A DNA stretch of 64,000 nt, taken from NCBI RefSeq assembly GCF_008312895.1, contig NZ_VSSP01000010.1:1-64000 (forward strand), written 5' to 3'. A program made the position numbers and the translations under genes. Positions 54,888-63,059 of this stretch are shown here, one piece after another (the first letter of the stretch is position 1; each line of letters starts with the position of its first letter). Origin of the DNA: Luteimonas suaedae. Lineage in GTDB: Bacteria; Pseudomonadota; Gammaproteobacteria; Xanthomonadales; Xanthomonadaceae. Below the pieces are notes generated by a model. It did no database searches. It had not been told where the DNA came from and saw only the letters and a list, made by a program, of their open reading frames with translations.

Positions 54888-56912
54888 TCAGTCGGCCGAC
54901 GGCGCCTGCGGCCTGGTGCTGTCGGCCTCGGTCTCAACGTCCGCCGCATCCGGCGGCGTCACCGCCGGAGCGGGCTTCGGCTTCGCCTCGTCGAGGGTCT
55001 TCTGCACCGACGCGGTGGCGATCGGGTGGTAACCGGGGCGCGCACGCTCGAATACGCGCCTGGCGAACGCCAGCCCCTCCTCGCTCTGCGCCAGCGCCTC
55101 GTACACCGGCATGATCAGCTTGCGACGGCCGATCCGCTGCAGGAACGCGCTCATCGGCTCGTAGGCGATCGCATAGCCGCTGCGCACCGCCAGCGGATAC
55201 CAGCGCATCGCCAGTTCGCCGTTGGGCGTGCCGGAGAAGCTGTAGGCGGTGTCGAGCTGCGACATCTGCTCCAGGGTCAACGTTTCCGGCATGCCCTCGA
55301 GGAAGTGGATCCACTCCTGTGTGGTCCAGTCCGCGGTCATCGACTGCGGCGGCAGCTGTTCGCTGCCGAGCCAGGCCAGCCGCGCCGAATCCACCAGCCC
55401 CAGGCGCGGCGACAGCACCTGCGGCGCCGAGGCGGGAATGCCGGGCTCGTACAGCCACTCTTCCAGCTCGGCCTCGGTCACCGCGTCGGGCTTCTTCGGC
55501 AGCAGCTCCGCCTTTGCGTACTCGACGAAGGTCGCGGTGGAGATGCTCTGGAAGGCGAAGTGGTCGAAGTAGCCGCGCAGGAACGCATCGAGCGTCTCGC
55601 GGCCGAAGCGCTCTTCCAGGAACTGCAGGAACCAGGCGCCCTTGTCGTAGGCGACCGCGCCGAAGGTGTCGTCGGGGTCACGGGCATCGCCCGGACGCAC
55701 CGCCAGCACCTGCAGCTCGGAACGCGTGTCGGCGAGGTCTTTCTGCAGGCCGTCGCGCGCGATCACGAATTCCATGTCGGCGATCTCCTTGCCGTACAGC
55801 GCCTCGACGATGCGGTTCTCCACGTACGAGGTGAAGCCCTCGTTGAGCCACATGTCCTTCCAGCTGGCGTTGGTGACCAGGTTGCCGGACCAGCTGTGCG
55901 CTAGCTCGTGCGCGATCAGCGACACCAGCGACTTGTCGCCGACGATCACCGTGGGGGTGATGAACGATAGCCGCGGATTCTCCATGCCGCCGAACGGGAA
56001 CGACGGCGGCAGGATCAGCAGGTCGTAGCGTTCCCAGCGGTACGGCCCGTACAGCTGCTCGGTGGTACGGATCATCTCCTCGGTGTCGGCGAACTCGGCC
56101 ACCGCGGCGTCGACGGTGGCCGGCTCGGCCCACACGCCGGCGCGCTGCGAGATCGGCTTGAACACCAGGTCGCCGGCGGCGATCGCCATCAGGTAGGACG
56201 GGATCTTCTGCGGCATCCCGAAGGTGTAATCGCCGTCGCGTTCCGCGGCCGGGTCGTTGTCGGCGCTCATCAGCACCATCACGTCCGGGCGGGAGGCGAT
56301 CTTCGCGCTGTAGGTGTAGCGCACCGACGGCGTGTCCTGCAGCGGCACCCAGCTGCGGGCGTGGATCGCCTGCGACTGGCTGAACATGAAGGGCAGCTCG
56401 CCGCCCTCGGTCATCGACGGCTCCAGCCACTGCAGGCCCGAGGCCTCGGGCGAGGTGCGGTAGGTCACGCGCACCATGGCATTGCGCTCGGGGGTCTCGA
56501 TCACCAGCCGGCTGCCGAGCAGCGCGTCGGGCGCGTCGAGCGTGTACTGCAGGGATTGCCAGCCACCGTCGGCCTGGCCTTCCACCTGTTCGATGGTCAG
56601 GTCGCGGGTGTCGAGCACCAATTGGGTCGCGCCGTCGTCCTTCCAGTCGAGCGTGTAGGTGGCGGTTCCGGCCAGGGTCTTGCTGTCGAAATCGAGCGCC
56701 AGGTCGAGCGCCAGATCGTCGATGACGACTTTCTCCGGCTCGGCGTAGGAATGTTCGTCGCGGTCTTCGGTGGACACGGCGGTCTCCGGCCGGGCGGTGG
56801 GGGCCGCGGTTTCGGGAGTGGGTTCGCGCTGGCAGCCGGCGGCGAACAGGGCGAGCAGCGACAGCGCCATGAGGGGGATCAGGCGGCCGGATCGAATCGG
56901 GGGATAACGCAT
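54888..56912 (-). CDS. M1-family zinc metallopeptidase lipoprotein
   Basis: The 674-residue aminopeptidase-like enzyme has lipobox AAGC (Cys27), then the M1 N-terminal domain, the exopeptidase motif GGMEN (308-312), the zinc motif HELAH (335-339) and third ligand Glu358 in NEGF. The C-terminal part contains the ARM-like helical domain. Its arrangement resembles leukotriene-A4-hydrolase-type M1 enzymes. It probably works in the periplasm. Frame extends upstream into the TetR gene; the ATG at 56912 gives a proper lipoprotein signal. Three bases separate it from the hydrolase. Confidence 0.93.
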   Translation of the reverse strand: MRYPPIRSGRLIPLMALSLLALFAAGCQREPTPETAAPTARPETAVSTEDRDEHSYAEPEKVVIDDLALDLALDFDSKTLAGTATYTLDWKDDGATQLVLDTRDLTIEQVEGQADGGWQSLQYTLDAPDALLGSRLVIETPERNAMVRVTYRTSPEASGLQWLEPSMTEGGELPFMFSQSQAIHARSWVPLQDTPSVRYTYSAKIASRPDVMVLMSADNDPAAERDGDYTFGMPQKIPSYLMAIAAGDLVFKPISQRAGVWAEPATVDAAVAEFADTEEMIRTTEQLYGPYRWERYDLLILPPSFPFGGMENPRLSFITPTVIVGDKSLVSLIAHELAHSWSGNLVTNASWKDMWLNEGFTSYVENRIVEALYGKEIADMEFVIARDGLQKDLADTRSELQVLAVRPGDARDPDDTFGAVAYDKGAWFLQFLEERFGRETLDAFLRGYFDHFAFQSISTATFVEYAKAELLPKKPDAVTEAELEEWLYEPGIPASAPQVLSPRLGLVDSARLAWLGSEQLPPQSMTADWTTQEWIHFLEGMPETLTLEQMSQLDTAYSFSGTPNGELAMRWYPLAVRSGYAIAYEPMSAFLQRIGRRKLIMPVYEALAQSEEGLAFARRVFERARPGYHPIATASVQKTLDEAKPKPAPAVTPPDAADVETEADSTRPQAPSAD

Positions 56913-56947
56913 GGAGGGCAAATCCTCGGCGGATCGGGCCTGGGAGT

Positions 56948-57568
56948 TTACCGTTCCGGGCATGGGCTCGGGTCCGCCGCGGCATCCCACGCATGCATCG
57001 CGTGGTCGATGATCCGCTGCAGGCGCCGCCGCGACGCACCCGCGCGCGCCTGCAACGACAGGCCCTGCAGCAGCGCGTCGTAGTAGCCGGCGAGCGCGCC
57101 GACATCGGCGCTCGGCGGCAGTTCGCCCTCGCCGACCGCGCGTCGCAGCCGGCGCAGCAGTGCTTCGGATACCGCGCGCTGGCTGGCGGCGAGGCGGGCG
57201 CGCACGGCGGTGTGCTCGGGTGCACAGCTGGCGGCGGCGTTCACCACCAGGCAGCCCGGCGGGGTGGCGGGATTGCAGTAGGCATCGGCGTTGTCGCGCA
57301 GCATCGCCTCCACCGCCGCGCGCGCCGTCGGCTGCTCGCGCATCGCCCGGGCGGTGGCGTTCTCTTCCTGCTCGTAGCGGGCCACGGCCTCGGCGAACAG
57401 GGCTTGCTTGTCGCCGAAGGCGGCGTACAGGCTCGGGCGGTTGATGCCCATCGCCGCGGTCAACTCGCCGATCGAGGCGCCGTCGTAGCCGCGCTCCCAG
57501 AACACGTGCATCGCCGCGCACAGCGCGGCATCGCGGTCGAAGCCGCGTGGGCGGCCACGGACGCTCAT
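56948..57568 (-). CDS. TetR-family regulator (LmrA/YxaF type)
   Basis: The 206-residue repressor has the [51 protein letters not shown] and a C-terminal domain with [22 protein letters not shown], typical of the group that regulates oxidoreductases. The start at 57568 ([11 protein letters not shown]) matches the usual N-terminus; ATG codons at 57589 and 57619 are in frame and cannot be excluded. It is divergent from an SDR gene with an operator-like palindrome in between, so it likely represses the SDR-MFS pair. Confidence 0.9.
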   Translation of the reverse strand: MSVRGRPRGFDRDAALCAAMHVFWERGYDGASIGELTAAMGINRPSLYAAFGDKQALFAEAVARYEQEENATARAMREQPTARAAVEAMLRDNADAYCNPATPPGCLVVNAAASCAPEHTAVRARLAASQRAVSEALLRRLRRAVGEGELPPSADVGALAGYYDALLQGLSLQARAGASRRRLQRIIDHAMHAWDAAADPSPCPER

Positions 57569-57610
57569 GGATGGAACGTTCTTTTTCATACCGAGTTGAA
57601 CATAAATCCC

Positions 57611-57639
57611 TTGACGCACGGATTCAAGCGCGCATCATT
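57611..57639 (+). promoter_or_regulatory. Putative promoter of the SDR-MFS operon
   Basis: TTGACG (57611-57616) is followed 17 bases later by ATCATT (57634-57639), a reasonable sigma-70 spacing with a good -35 and weak -10. The proposed -10 overlaps the palindrome at 57638-57661, so a bound repressor would block transcription. Prediction by eye only. Confidence 0.45.
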
Positions 57640-57661
57640 TACCTACCATTAGGTACATAAA
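57638..57661. promoter_or_regulatory. Putative TetR operator upstream of the SDR gene
   Basis: The 24-base stretch has dyad symmetry TTTA-n2-TACC-n4-GGTA-n2-TAAA (16 of 24 positions symmetric). It lies just upstream of the SDR ribosome site AAAGGAAACC and beside the divergent TetR gene. TetR repressors of this group bind such imperfect palindromes. Binding is inference. Confidence 0.65.
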
Positions 57662-57670
57662 GGAAACCAC

Positions 57671-58411
57671 ATGACGCAATTGACCGGCAAGACCGCACTG
57701 GTGACCGGCGGCAGCCGCGGCATCGGCGCGGCGATCGCCACGCGGCTGGCGCGCGAAGGCGCCGATGTCGCGCTGACCTACGTCAGCTCGGCCGAACGCG
57801 CGGGCGCGATCGCCGCGACGATCGAGGCGAGCGGACGCAGGGCGCTGGCGATCGCCGCCGACAGCGCCGATCCGCAGGCGGTGGCCGCCGCGGTGGAGCG
57901 CACCGTGGCCGAGCTCGGCCGGATCGACATCCTCGTCAACAATGCCGGCATCTTCCCGTACGAGCCGCTGGAAGCGGTCACGCTGGAGACCTTCGACCGC
58001 GCCATGGCGATCCACGTGCGCGCCTCCTTCGTCGCTGCGCAGGCGGCCGCGCGCCACATGCGCCAGGGCGGACGCATCATCAACATCGGCAGCTGCCTGG
58101 CCGAACGCACCGGCGGCCCCAACATGACCGTGTACGCGGCCAGCAAGGCGGCGCTGACGGGGCTGAGCAAGGGCCTGGCACAGGATCTCGGTGCGCGCGG
58201 TATCACCGTCAACGTCGTTCATCCCGGCCCGGTCGACACCGACATGAATCCGGCCGATGCCGAGGCCGCCGACGCGCAACGACAGGGGCTGCCGTTGGGG
58301 CACTTCGGGAGCGCGGACGATGTCGCGGCGATGGTCGCGCACCTGGCCGGCGACGGCGGGCGCTTCGTCACCGGCGCGGCGATCTCGGTCGACGGCGGGT
58401 TCAGCGCGTGA
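57671..58411 (+). CDS. SDR-family NAD(P)-dependent oxidoreductase
   Basis: The 246-residue enzyme has the classical short-chain dehydrogenase pattern: TGGSRGIG (12-19), NNAG (90-93), Ser141, and YAASK (155-159), with DPGP-like HPGPVDTDMNP after it. It is close to 3-oxoacyl-ACP-reductase-like or cyclic alcohol dehydrogenases, but no substrate can be fixed. AAAGGAAACC precedes the ATG. It is followed by an MFS transporter with a GTGA overlap; the divergent TetR probably controls both. Confidence 0.94.
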   Translation: MTQLTGKTALVTGGSRGIGAAIATRLAREGADVALTYVSSAERAGAIAATIEASGRRALAIAADSADPQAVAAAVERTVAELGRIDILVNNAGIFPYEPLEAVTLETFDRAMAIHVRASFVAAQAAARHMRQGGRIINIGSCLAERTGGPNMTVYAASKAALTGLSKGLAQDLGARGITVNVVHPGPVDTDMNPADAEAADAQRQGLPLGHFGSADDVAAMVAHLAGDGGRFVTGAAISVDGGFSA

Positions 58412-59601
58412 ACGCAGTGCCGCGATCGCAGGCGGTATCGACGATCGCGGCACCCGCATCGCGCGCCGGCGTGGCCACGATGCTCGCCTTCGCCACCGCG
58501 GTGGTGGTGGCCACGGAATTCCTCGTGGTGGGGCTGCTGCCGGGCATGGCGCGCGATCTCGGCGTGCCGATCGCCTCGGCCGGTGCGCTGGTGTCGGGTT
58601 TCGCGCTGTCCGCGGCCCTGTTCGGAGCGCCGCTGACGCTGCTGGGCGCGCGGCTGGCGCCGCATCGCGTGCTGGTTGCGGTGCTGCTGTGCTTCGCCGC
58701 CGGCAATCTGTTGATCGCATGGCTGCCGGGCTATCCGCTCGTGCTCGCGGTCCGTGTGGTCGAGGGGGCGAGCCTGCCGGTGCTGATCAGCGTCGGCAGC
58801 GCGGCGGCCGCGCGGCTGGCCGGTCCGGGCCGGGCAGGCCGCGCCGTGGCGCGCGTCTACATCGGCGTGGTGGCGGCGCTCGCCCTGGCGATACCGGCGG
58901 GCGTGCTGCTGGCCGATCGCGTCGACTGGCAGGCGAGCTTCGCCGTGCTCGCACTGGCGGCGGCCGCGGCGGCGGCATGGCTGGCCGCGGCGTTTCCGCG
59001 GCTGGATGCTTCCACGCCGGGGCCGGTCCGGGCCCAGGTCGCGATCCTGCGACGTGGCCGGTTCCAGACCCATCTGCTGCTGTCGGCGTGCCTGACTGCG
59101 GCGACGTTCGCCGCCTACACCTACCTGGCGGCGTGGTTGGAGGCGGTCGCCGGCTACGGCAGCACCGGCATCGCCATCGTCCTGATGGTCTTCGGCACGA
59201 TGGGCATCGCCGGCAACTGGATCGCCGGACGCCTGGCCGACCGCGGGCCGGTCACGGCCAGCATCGGCGTGGCGCTGCTGCTGGCGTCGATCCTGGCCGC
59301 CCTTTCATTGACGGGCGGCGATACGCTGCTGTTCGCGCCGTTGCTGGCCATCTGGGGCATGGCGCAGGCAGCCATACTGCTGCTGTGCCAGGTGCGGACG
59401 ATGCTCGCGGCGCCGACGGCACCGGCCTTCGCCGCCGCGCTCAACCTTTCGGCGTGCAATCTCGGCATCGCCGGCGGCGCGATCGCGGGCGGCTGGACGA
59501 TCGCGCAGTTCGGCGTCGGCGCGATCGGATTCGCGGGTACCGCACTGGCGCTCTGCGCGCTCGCCGTGGCCGCTGCGCTGCGCTCGGCGGCATCCGGATG
59601 A
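58408..59601 (+). CDS. MFS transporter
   Basis: The 397-residue protein has twelve predicted helices. It starts at GTG overlapping the SDR stop. Segments such as ATEFLVVGLLPGMARDLGVPIASAGALVSGFALSAALFGAPLTLLGARL resemble the DHA1/AraJ-SotB group of drug and sugar exporters, including the basic stretch in loop 2-3. The coupling to an SDR and a TetR repressor suggests a detoxification or export module. Substrate unknown. Confidence 0.92.
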   Translation: MNAVPRSQAVSTIAAPASRAGVATMLAFATAVVVATEFLVVGLLPGMARDLGVPIASAGALVSGFALSAALFGAPLTLLGARLAPHRVLVAVLLCFAAGNLLIAWLPGYPLVLAVRVVEGASLPVLISVGSAAAARLAGPGRAGRAVARVYIGVVAALALAIPAGVLLADRVDWQASFAVLALAAAAAAAWLAAAFPRLDASTPGPVRAQVAILRRGRFQTHLLLSACLTAATFAAYTYLAAWLEAVAGYGSTGIAIVLMVFGTMGIAGNWIAGRLADRGPVTASIGVALLLASILAALSLTGGDTLLFAPLLAIWGMAQAAILLLCQVRTMLAAPTAPAFAAALNLSACNLGIAGGAIAGGWTIAQFGVGAIGFAGTALALCALAVAAALRSAASG

Positions 59602-59966
59602 GATCCCGATCGGCTGAAGGCGACAGGCGCATTCCCCTTCTCCCCTTCGGGGCGAAGGGGTGCGTTTGCGAGCCACTGGCTCGCGCACCCCTGAACGCCC
59701 TGCGCGCTGCGTAGGGCTGGGCGCGAAGCGAGATGGCCCGAAGCACCTGCCCCGAGTGCTTTGGTCGAGGGGCCGGATAAGGGTACGACGAAGGCGGAAT
59801 GGTTCAGCCCACTGTCGCTTCGCCGTACCCTCACCCCACCCCCTCTCCCGAAGGGAGAGGAGCTGCAAAGCCGGCCGCCGGAAAAAGCCTCCCCTGCGAA
59901 GGCTGGCGTCAACCTTTAACAGTCCCCGGGCAGAGCCGGGGATCTGCTTCGGATAAATCACCCACC
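59602..59966. repeat. 365-base gap filled with interspersed hairpins
   Basis: No gene is supported. In order: CCCCTTCTCCCCTTCGGGGCGAAGGGG; GCGAGCCACTGGCTCGC near 59667; the composite hairpin with arms 59781-59793 and 59818-59830 and loop ATGGTTCAG (59799-59807), the twin of 4452-4505; CCCTCTCCCGAAGGGAGAGG at 59840; and CCCCGGGCAGAGCCGGGG near 59926, just before sugE. Several may serve as terminators for the MFS gene. Confidence 0.75.
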
Positions 59967-60308
59967 ATGCACACGCCATCGACAACCACGCTCGCCTGGA
60001 TCCTGCTGATCGTCGCCGGCCTGCTCGAGATCGTCTGGGCGATCGCGCTCAAGCAGAGCGACGGATTCTCCCGGCTCTGGCCCAGCGTGCTCGGCCTGAC
60101 GACAGCGGCGATCAGCTTCGCCCTGCTCACCTTTGCGCTCAAGGACCTGCCGGCCGGCACCGCTTACGCGGTGTGGGTGGGCATCGGCGCGCTCGGGGTG
60201 GCCGCGGTCGGCATCCTCGCCCTCGGCGAGAGCGCGTCACCGGCACGGCTGGGCTGCCTGCTGCTGATCCTGGTCGGCGTGGTCGGCCTCAGGTTCATCG
60301 AGACCTAG
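59967..60308 (+). CDS. sugE: SugE/Gdx-type small multidrug-resistance transporter
   Basis: The 113-residue protein has four membrane helices and the SMR signature with Glu21 in LLEIVWAIALKQSDGFSRL, plus FALLTFALKDLPAGTAYAVWVGIGALGVAAVG, the SugE rather than EmrE pattern. SugE/Gdx proteins export guanidinium. The frame extends upstream but the ATG at 59967 gives the right N-terminus. I looked for a guanidine riboswitch upstream and did not find one. Confidence 0.92.
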   Translation: MHTPSTTTLAWILLIVAGLLEIVWAIALKQSDGFSRLWPSVLGLTTAAISFALLTFALKDLPAGTAYAVWVGIGALGVAAVGILALGESASPARLGCLLLILVGVVGLRFIET

Positions 60309-60314
60309 GGGCCG

Positions 60315-61073
60315 TCACACCCGGTAGCCGTCATGGATGGCGACGATGCCGCCGGAGAGATTGCGGTAGCGGCAGCGCGCGAATCCGGCGCCTTCCATCA
60401 TCGCCTTCAATTCATCCTGCGGCGGATGCTTGCGGATCGATTCGGCGAGATATTGATAGCTGTCGGCGTCCCGGGCGAACAGCTTGCCCAGCCGCGGCAG
60501 CACCTGGAAGGAGTGGAAGTCGTACAGCGGCCGGAACCAGTCCGCCTGTACCCGGGAGAATTCCAGCACCCGCGCCTGGCCACCCACCTTGAGCACGCGA
60601 TGCATCTCGCGCAGCGCCGCGTCCTTGTCGGTGACGTTGCGCAGGCCGAAGGCGATCGTGACCAGGTCGAAGCTGGCATCGGGGAACGGCAGCGTTTCAG
60701 CGTTGCACTGCACGTACTCGAACCCGCGCACGTGGCCGCGGTCGGTCATGCGGTCGCGGCCGACCCGCAACATGGCGCCGTTGATGTCGCCGAGCACCAG
60801 CGCGCCGTCGTCACCGACGCGCTCGCGCAGCAGCGCGGCGATGTCGCCGGTGCCGCCGGCCAGGTCGAGCACGCGGTCGTCGCGCTTGACCTGCGCGGTG
60901 GCGACGAAATAACGCTTCCATACCCGATGGATGCCCAGGCTCATCAGGTCGTTCATCAGGTCGTAGTTGCCGGCGACCGACGAGAACACCTCGCCGACCA
61001 GCTTCTGCTTCTCGGCGGCCGGCACTTCGCGGAAGCCGAAGTGGGTGGTGCCGGACTTGTCGGATGCGCTCAT
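60315..61073 (-). CDS. ubiE: Ubiquinone/menaquinone methyltransferase UbiE
   Basis: UbiE methylates the ring carbon in ubiquinone synthesis (and demethylmenaquinone). The 252-residue protein has THFGFREVPAAEKQKLVGEVFSSVAGNYDLMNDLMSLGIHRVWK, the SAM motif VLDLAGGTGDIA (about 68-79), QCNAETLPFPDASFDLVTIAFGLRNVTDKDAALREMHRVLKVGGQ and C-terminal SYQYLAESIRKHPPQDELKAMMEGAGF. All are family hallmarks. It is convergent with sugE. Confidence 0.96.
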   Translation of the reverse strand: MSASDKSGTTHFGFREVPAAEKQKLVGEVFSSVAGNYDLMNDLMSLGIHRVWKRYFVATAQVKRDDRVLDLAGGTGDIAALLRERVGDDGALVLGDINGAMLRVGRDRMTDRGHVRGFEYVQCNAETLPFPDASFDLVTIAFGLRNVTDKDAALREMHRVLKVGGQARVLEFSRVQADWFRPLYDFHSFQVLPRLGKLFARDADSYQYLAESIRKHPPQDELKAMMEGAGFARCRYRNLSGGIVAIHDGYRV

Positions 61074-61106
61074 GGGCCGATTATCGCATCGTTCGCCCCC
61101 CCGCCT

Positions 61107-61130
61107 GTAGGAGGGGCTTCAGCCCCGACC
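61107..61130. repeat. Single GTAG REP unit
   Basis: GTAGGAGGGGCTTCAGCCCC starts at 61107. It has the GTAG head and a GGGGCT/AGCCCC stem with a TC loop. It lies in the divergent gap between ubiE and the ElaA-like gene. The core differs from the doublets at 16217, 18974 and 39938, so two GTAG REP subfamilies are present. Confidence 0.85.
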
Positions 61131-61196
61131 TCTCTCGGGAATGACAAAACGCCGCCACCGAGGAGCGAGGACCCGCGCGATGGCATCATCTCCGGC

Positions 61197-61688
61197 ATGC
61201 AAACGCCCTTTCCCCTGCGCTGGCAGATCCGACGCTTCCGCGAACTCGACCTCGACGCGCTCTACGGCCTGCTCAAGCTGCGCGCCGAGGTGTTCGTGGT
61301 CGAACAGAACTGCGCCTACCTCGATCCCGACGGCAAGGACCGCCATCCCGACGCCCTGCACCTGCTGGGACTGACGGAAGACGGCACGCTGGCGGCGTAC
61401 CTGCGCATCCTGCCGCCAGGGCTCGCCTTCCCGCAGGTCAGCTTCGGCCGTGTCCTGATCGGAGCGCCGTTCCGCGGTCGCGGCCTGGGCGAACCGCTGT
61501 TGCGCGAGGCGCTGCGCGCGATCGACCTGCAATGGCCGGGCGCCGACGTGCAGATCGGCGCGCAGGCGCACCTGCAGGATTACTACGGCAGGCACGGCTT
61601 CGTGCCCTGTTCCGAACCCTTCCTGGAAGACGACATCCCCCATGTCCGCATGCTGCGCCGCGCGCGCGCGCCGGAGAGCACGACATGA
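61197..61688 (+). CDS. elaA: ElaA-like GNAT acetyltransferase
   Basis: The 163-residue protein resembles E. coli ElaA: LYGLLKLRAEVFVVEQNCAYLDPDGKDRHPDALHLLG, then VSFGRVLIGAPFRGRGLGEPLLREAL as acetyl-CoA loop, and VQIGAQAHLQDYYGRHGFVPCSEPFLEDDIPHVRM. The ATG at 61197 gives this standard N-terminus. Its stop overlaps the next start (ATGA), which ties it to the cytosine deaminase. ElaA has no established substrate. Confidence 0.92.
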   Translation: MQTPFPLRWQIRRFRELDLDALYGLLKLRAEVFVVEQNCAYLDPDGKDRHPDALHLLGLTEDGTLAAYLRILPPGLAFPQVSFGRVLIGAPFRGRGLGEPLLREALRAIDLQWPGADVQIGAQAHLQDYYGRHGFVPCSEPFLEDDIPHVRMLRRARAPESTT

Positions 61689-62137
61689 CCGCCCCCGACT
61701 ACGCCGCCATGCTCGAGATCGCCGTCGCCGAGGCCCGCCGGGGCCTGGCCGAGGGCGGCATCCCGATCGGCGCCGCCCTGTTCCACCGCGACGGCCGCCT
61801 GCTCGGCCGCGGCCACAACCGCCGCGTGCAGGAAGGCGACCCGTCGGTGCACGGCGAGACCGACGCCTTCCGCAAGGCCGGCCGGCAGCGCAGCTATCGC
61901 GACACCGTCATGGTCACCACCCTTGCCCCGTGCTGGTATTGCAGCGGCCTGGTGCGGCAGTTCGGCATCGGCACGGTGGTGGTGGGCGAGTCGGTCAACT
62001 TCCAGGGCGGCACGGACTGGCTGCGCGAGCACGGAACCGAAGTGGTCGACCTCAACGACGCCAGCTGCATCCGCATGCTCGGCGACTGGATCGCCACACA
62101 CCCAGAGGTGTGGAACGAGGACATCGGCGAGGATTGA
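61685..62137 (+). CDS. Yeast-type cytosine deaminase homolog
   Basis: The 150-residue protein has the zinc deaminase motifs HGE (His56, Glu58) and PCWYC (Cys83, Cys86). From memory it follows yeast cytosine deaminase (FCY1) almost over its length: EGGIPIGAALFHRDGRLLGRGHNRRVQEG, VVVGESVNFQGG and the C-terminal WNEDIGE lid. Residues equivalent to yeast Asn51, Phe114, Trp152 and Asp155 are present (Asn45, Phe106, Trp143, Asp146). So cytosine deamination to uracil is likely, by the small fungal-type enzyme rather than the large E. coli CodA type. It overlaps elaA by four bases. Confidence 0.88.
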   Translation: MTAPDYAAMLEIAVAEARRGLAEGGIPIGAALFHRDGRLLGRGHNRRVQEGDPSVHGETDAFRKAGRQRSYRDTVMVTTLAPCWYCSGLVRQFGIGTVVVGESVNFQGGTDWLREHGTEVVDLNDASCIRMLGDWIATHPEVWNEDIGED

Positions 62138-62291
62138 CGCCGTCGCGGGGCGAACCATTGTCGGCCGTACCCGGTCGGCGCATGCGTCCGGCGCACGGCA
62201 GGCTTCTCTGGAAGGTCCGGCGGAGACTCGTCGGTCTGTGGCATGACTTCCGGTCGATGCCGGCAATGGTCCTCCGGCGGATGATCGGGCC

Positions 62292-63017
62292 ATGCATGCC
62301 GCCGCTGCCTATCTCTCGCGTCATGACCGCGCCTCCACGCTGCCGACGCATCGCCATCGCGGCGGCTACGCGGCGCTGGTGCTCGACGGCAGCCATGTCG
62401 AGACCAGCATTGACGGCGCTTGGCGCTGCGAGCCCGGTACGCTCGTGCTGCATCCGCCCTGGCATGCGCATGGCAACCGCTTCGGCGGCGCCAAGGTCCG
62501 AGTGCTCAACCTCGAGCTGCCCGCCAACGGCCACGGATGCGACGTCCGTGTGTTGCGCGTGCATCACCTGAAGGAAGCACGCGAGACCCTGGCGCGCGCG
62601 CCCGAGCGCATCGAAGAACTCGCTGCCGCCGCGACTGCGGTCGAGCGGTTCGCCCTGCCGGATTGGCAGTCCGCGTTCCTGCGCGAACTGCGGGACAGCG
62701 ATGCGCCGGTCGGCGCGATCGCCGCCGAACTGGGCGTGTCGTTCGCGCACGCCAGCCGCGGCTTCAAGCGCACGCACGGCATGTCACCCCAGGCCGCGCG
62801 CCGTGAGCTGTGCTGGCGTCGCGCACTGGCGCTGCTGGCCGGCAATGCCTCGTTGGCGGCGATCGCGGCGCAGGCGGGGTTCGCCGACCAGAGCCATCTG
62901 ACGCGGCTGTGCCGCCTGCACACCGGCGCCACGCCGTCCGCGCTGCGCCGCGAGATCAAATCCGTTCAAGACGCCGGCTCTCCGGCGATGATGCAATCGC
63001 GTCCAGGGGCGGCCTGA
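62292..63017 (+). CDS. AraC-family transcriptional regulator
   Basis: The 241-residue regulator has a short N-terminal cupin-like part (LPTHRHRGGYAALVLDGSHVETSIDGAWRCEPGTLVLHPPWHAH) and a C-terminal double helix-turn-helix (VGAIAAELGVSFAHASRGFKRTHGMSPQAARRELCWRRALALLAGNASLAAIAAQAGFADQSHLTRLCRLHTGATPSALR). The ligand is unknown. It is on the same strand as the deaminase, 154 bases downstream, and 42 bases upstream of the secreted protease-like gene. Confidence 0.93.
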   Translation: MHAAAAYLSRHDRASTLPTHRHRGGYAALVLDGSHVETSIDGAWRCEPGTLVLHPPWHAHGNRFGGAKVRVLNLELPANGHGCDVRVLRVHHLKEARETLARAPERIEELAAAATAVERFALPDWQSAFLRELRDSDAPVGAIAAELGVSFAHASRGFKRTHGMSPQAARRELCWRRALALLAGNASLAAIAAQAGFADQSHLTRLCRLHTGATPSALRREIKSVQDAGSPAMMQSRPGAA

Positions 63018-63059
63018 ACGATCCGCATGCGGCCGCCCGCCTTCGACGGAGCCGATGCG

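Noticed and set aside
59880-59966. Guanidine riboswitch upstream of sugE
   Set aside because: SugE genes often have one, and a CCCCGG hairpin is present here, but I see neither the paired ACGR loops of class II nor the conserved core of classes I and III.
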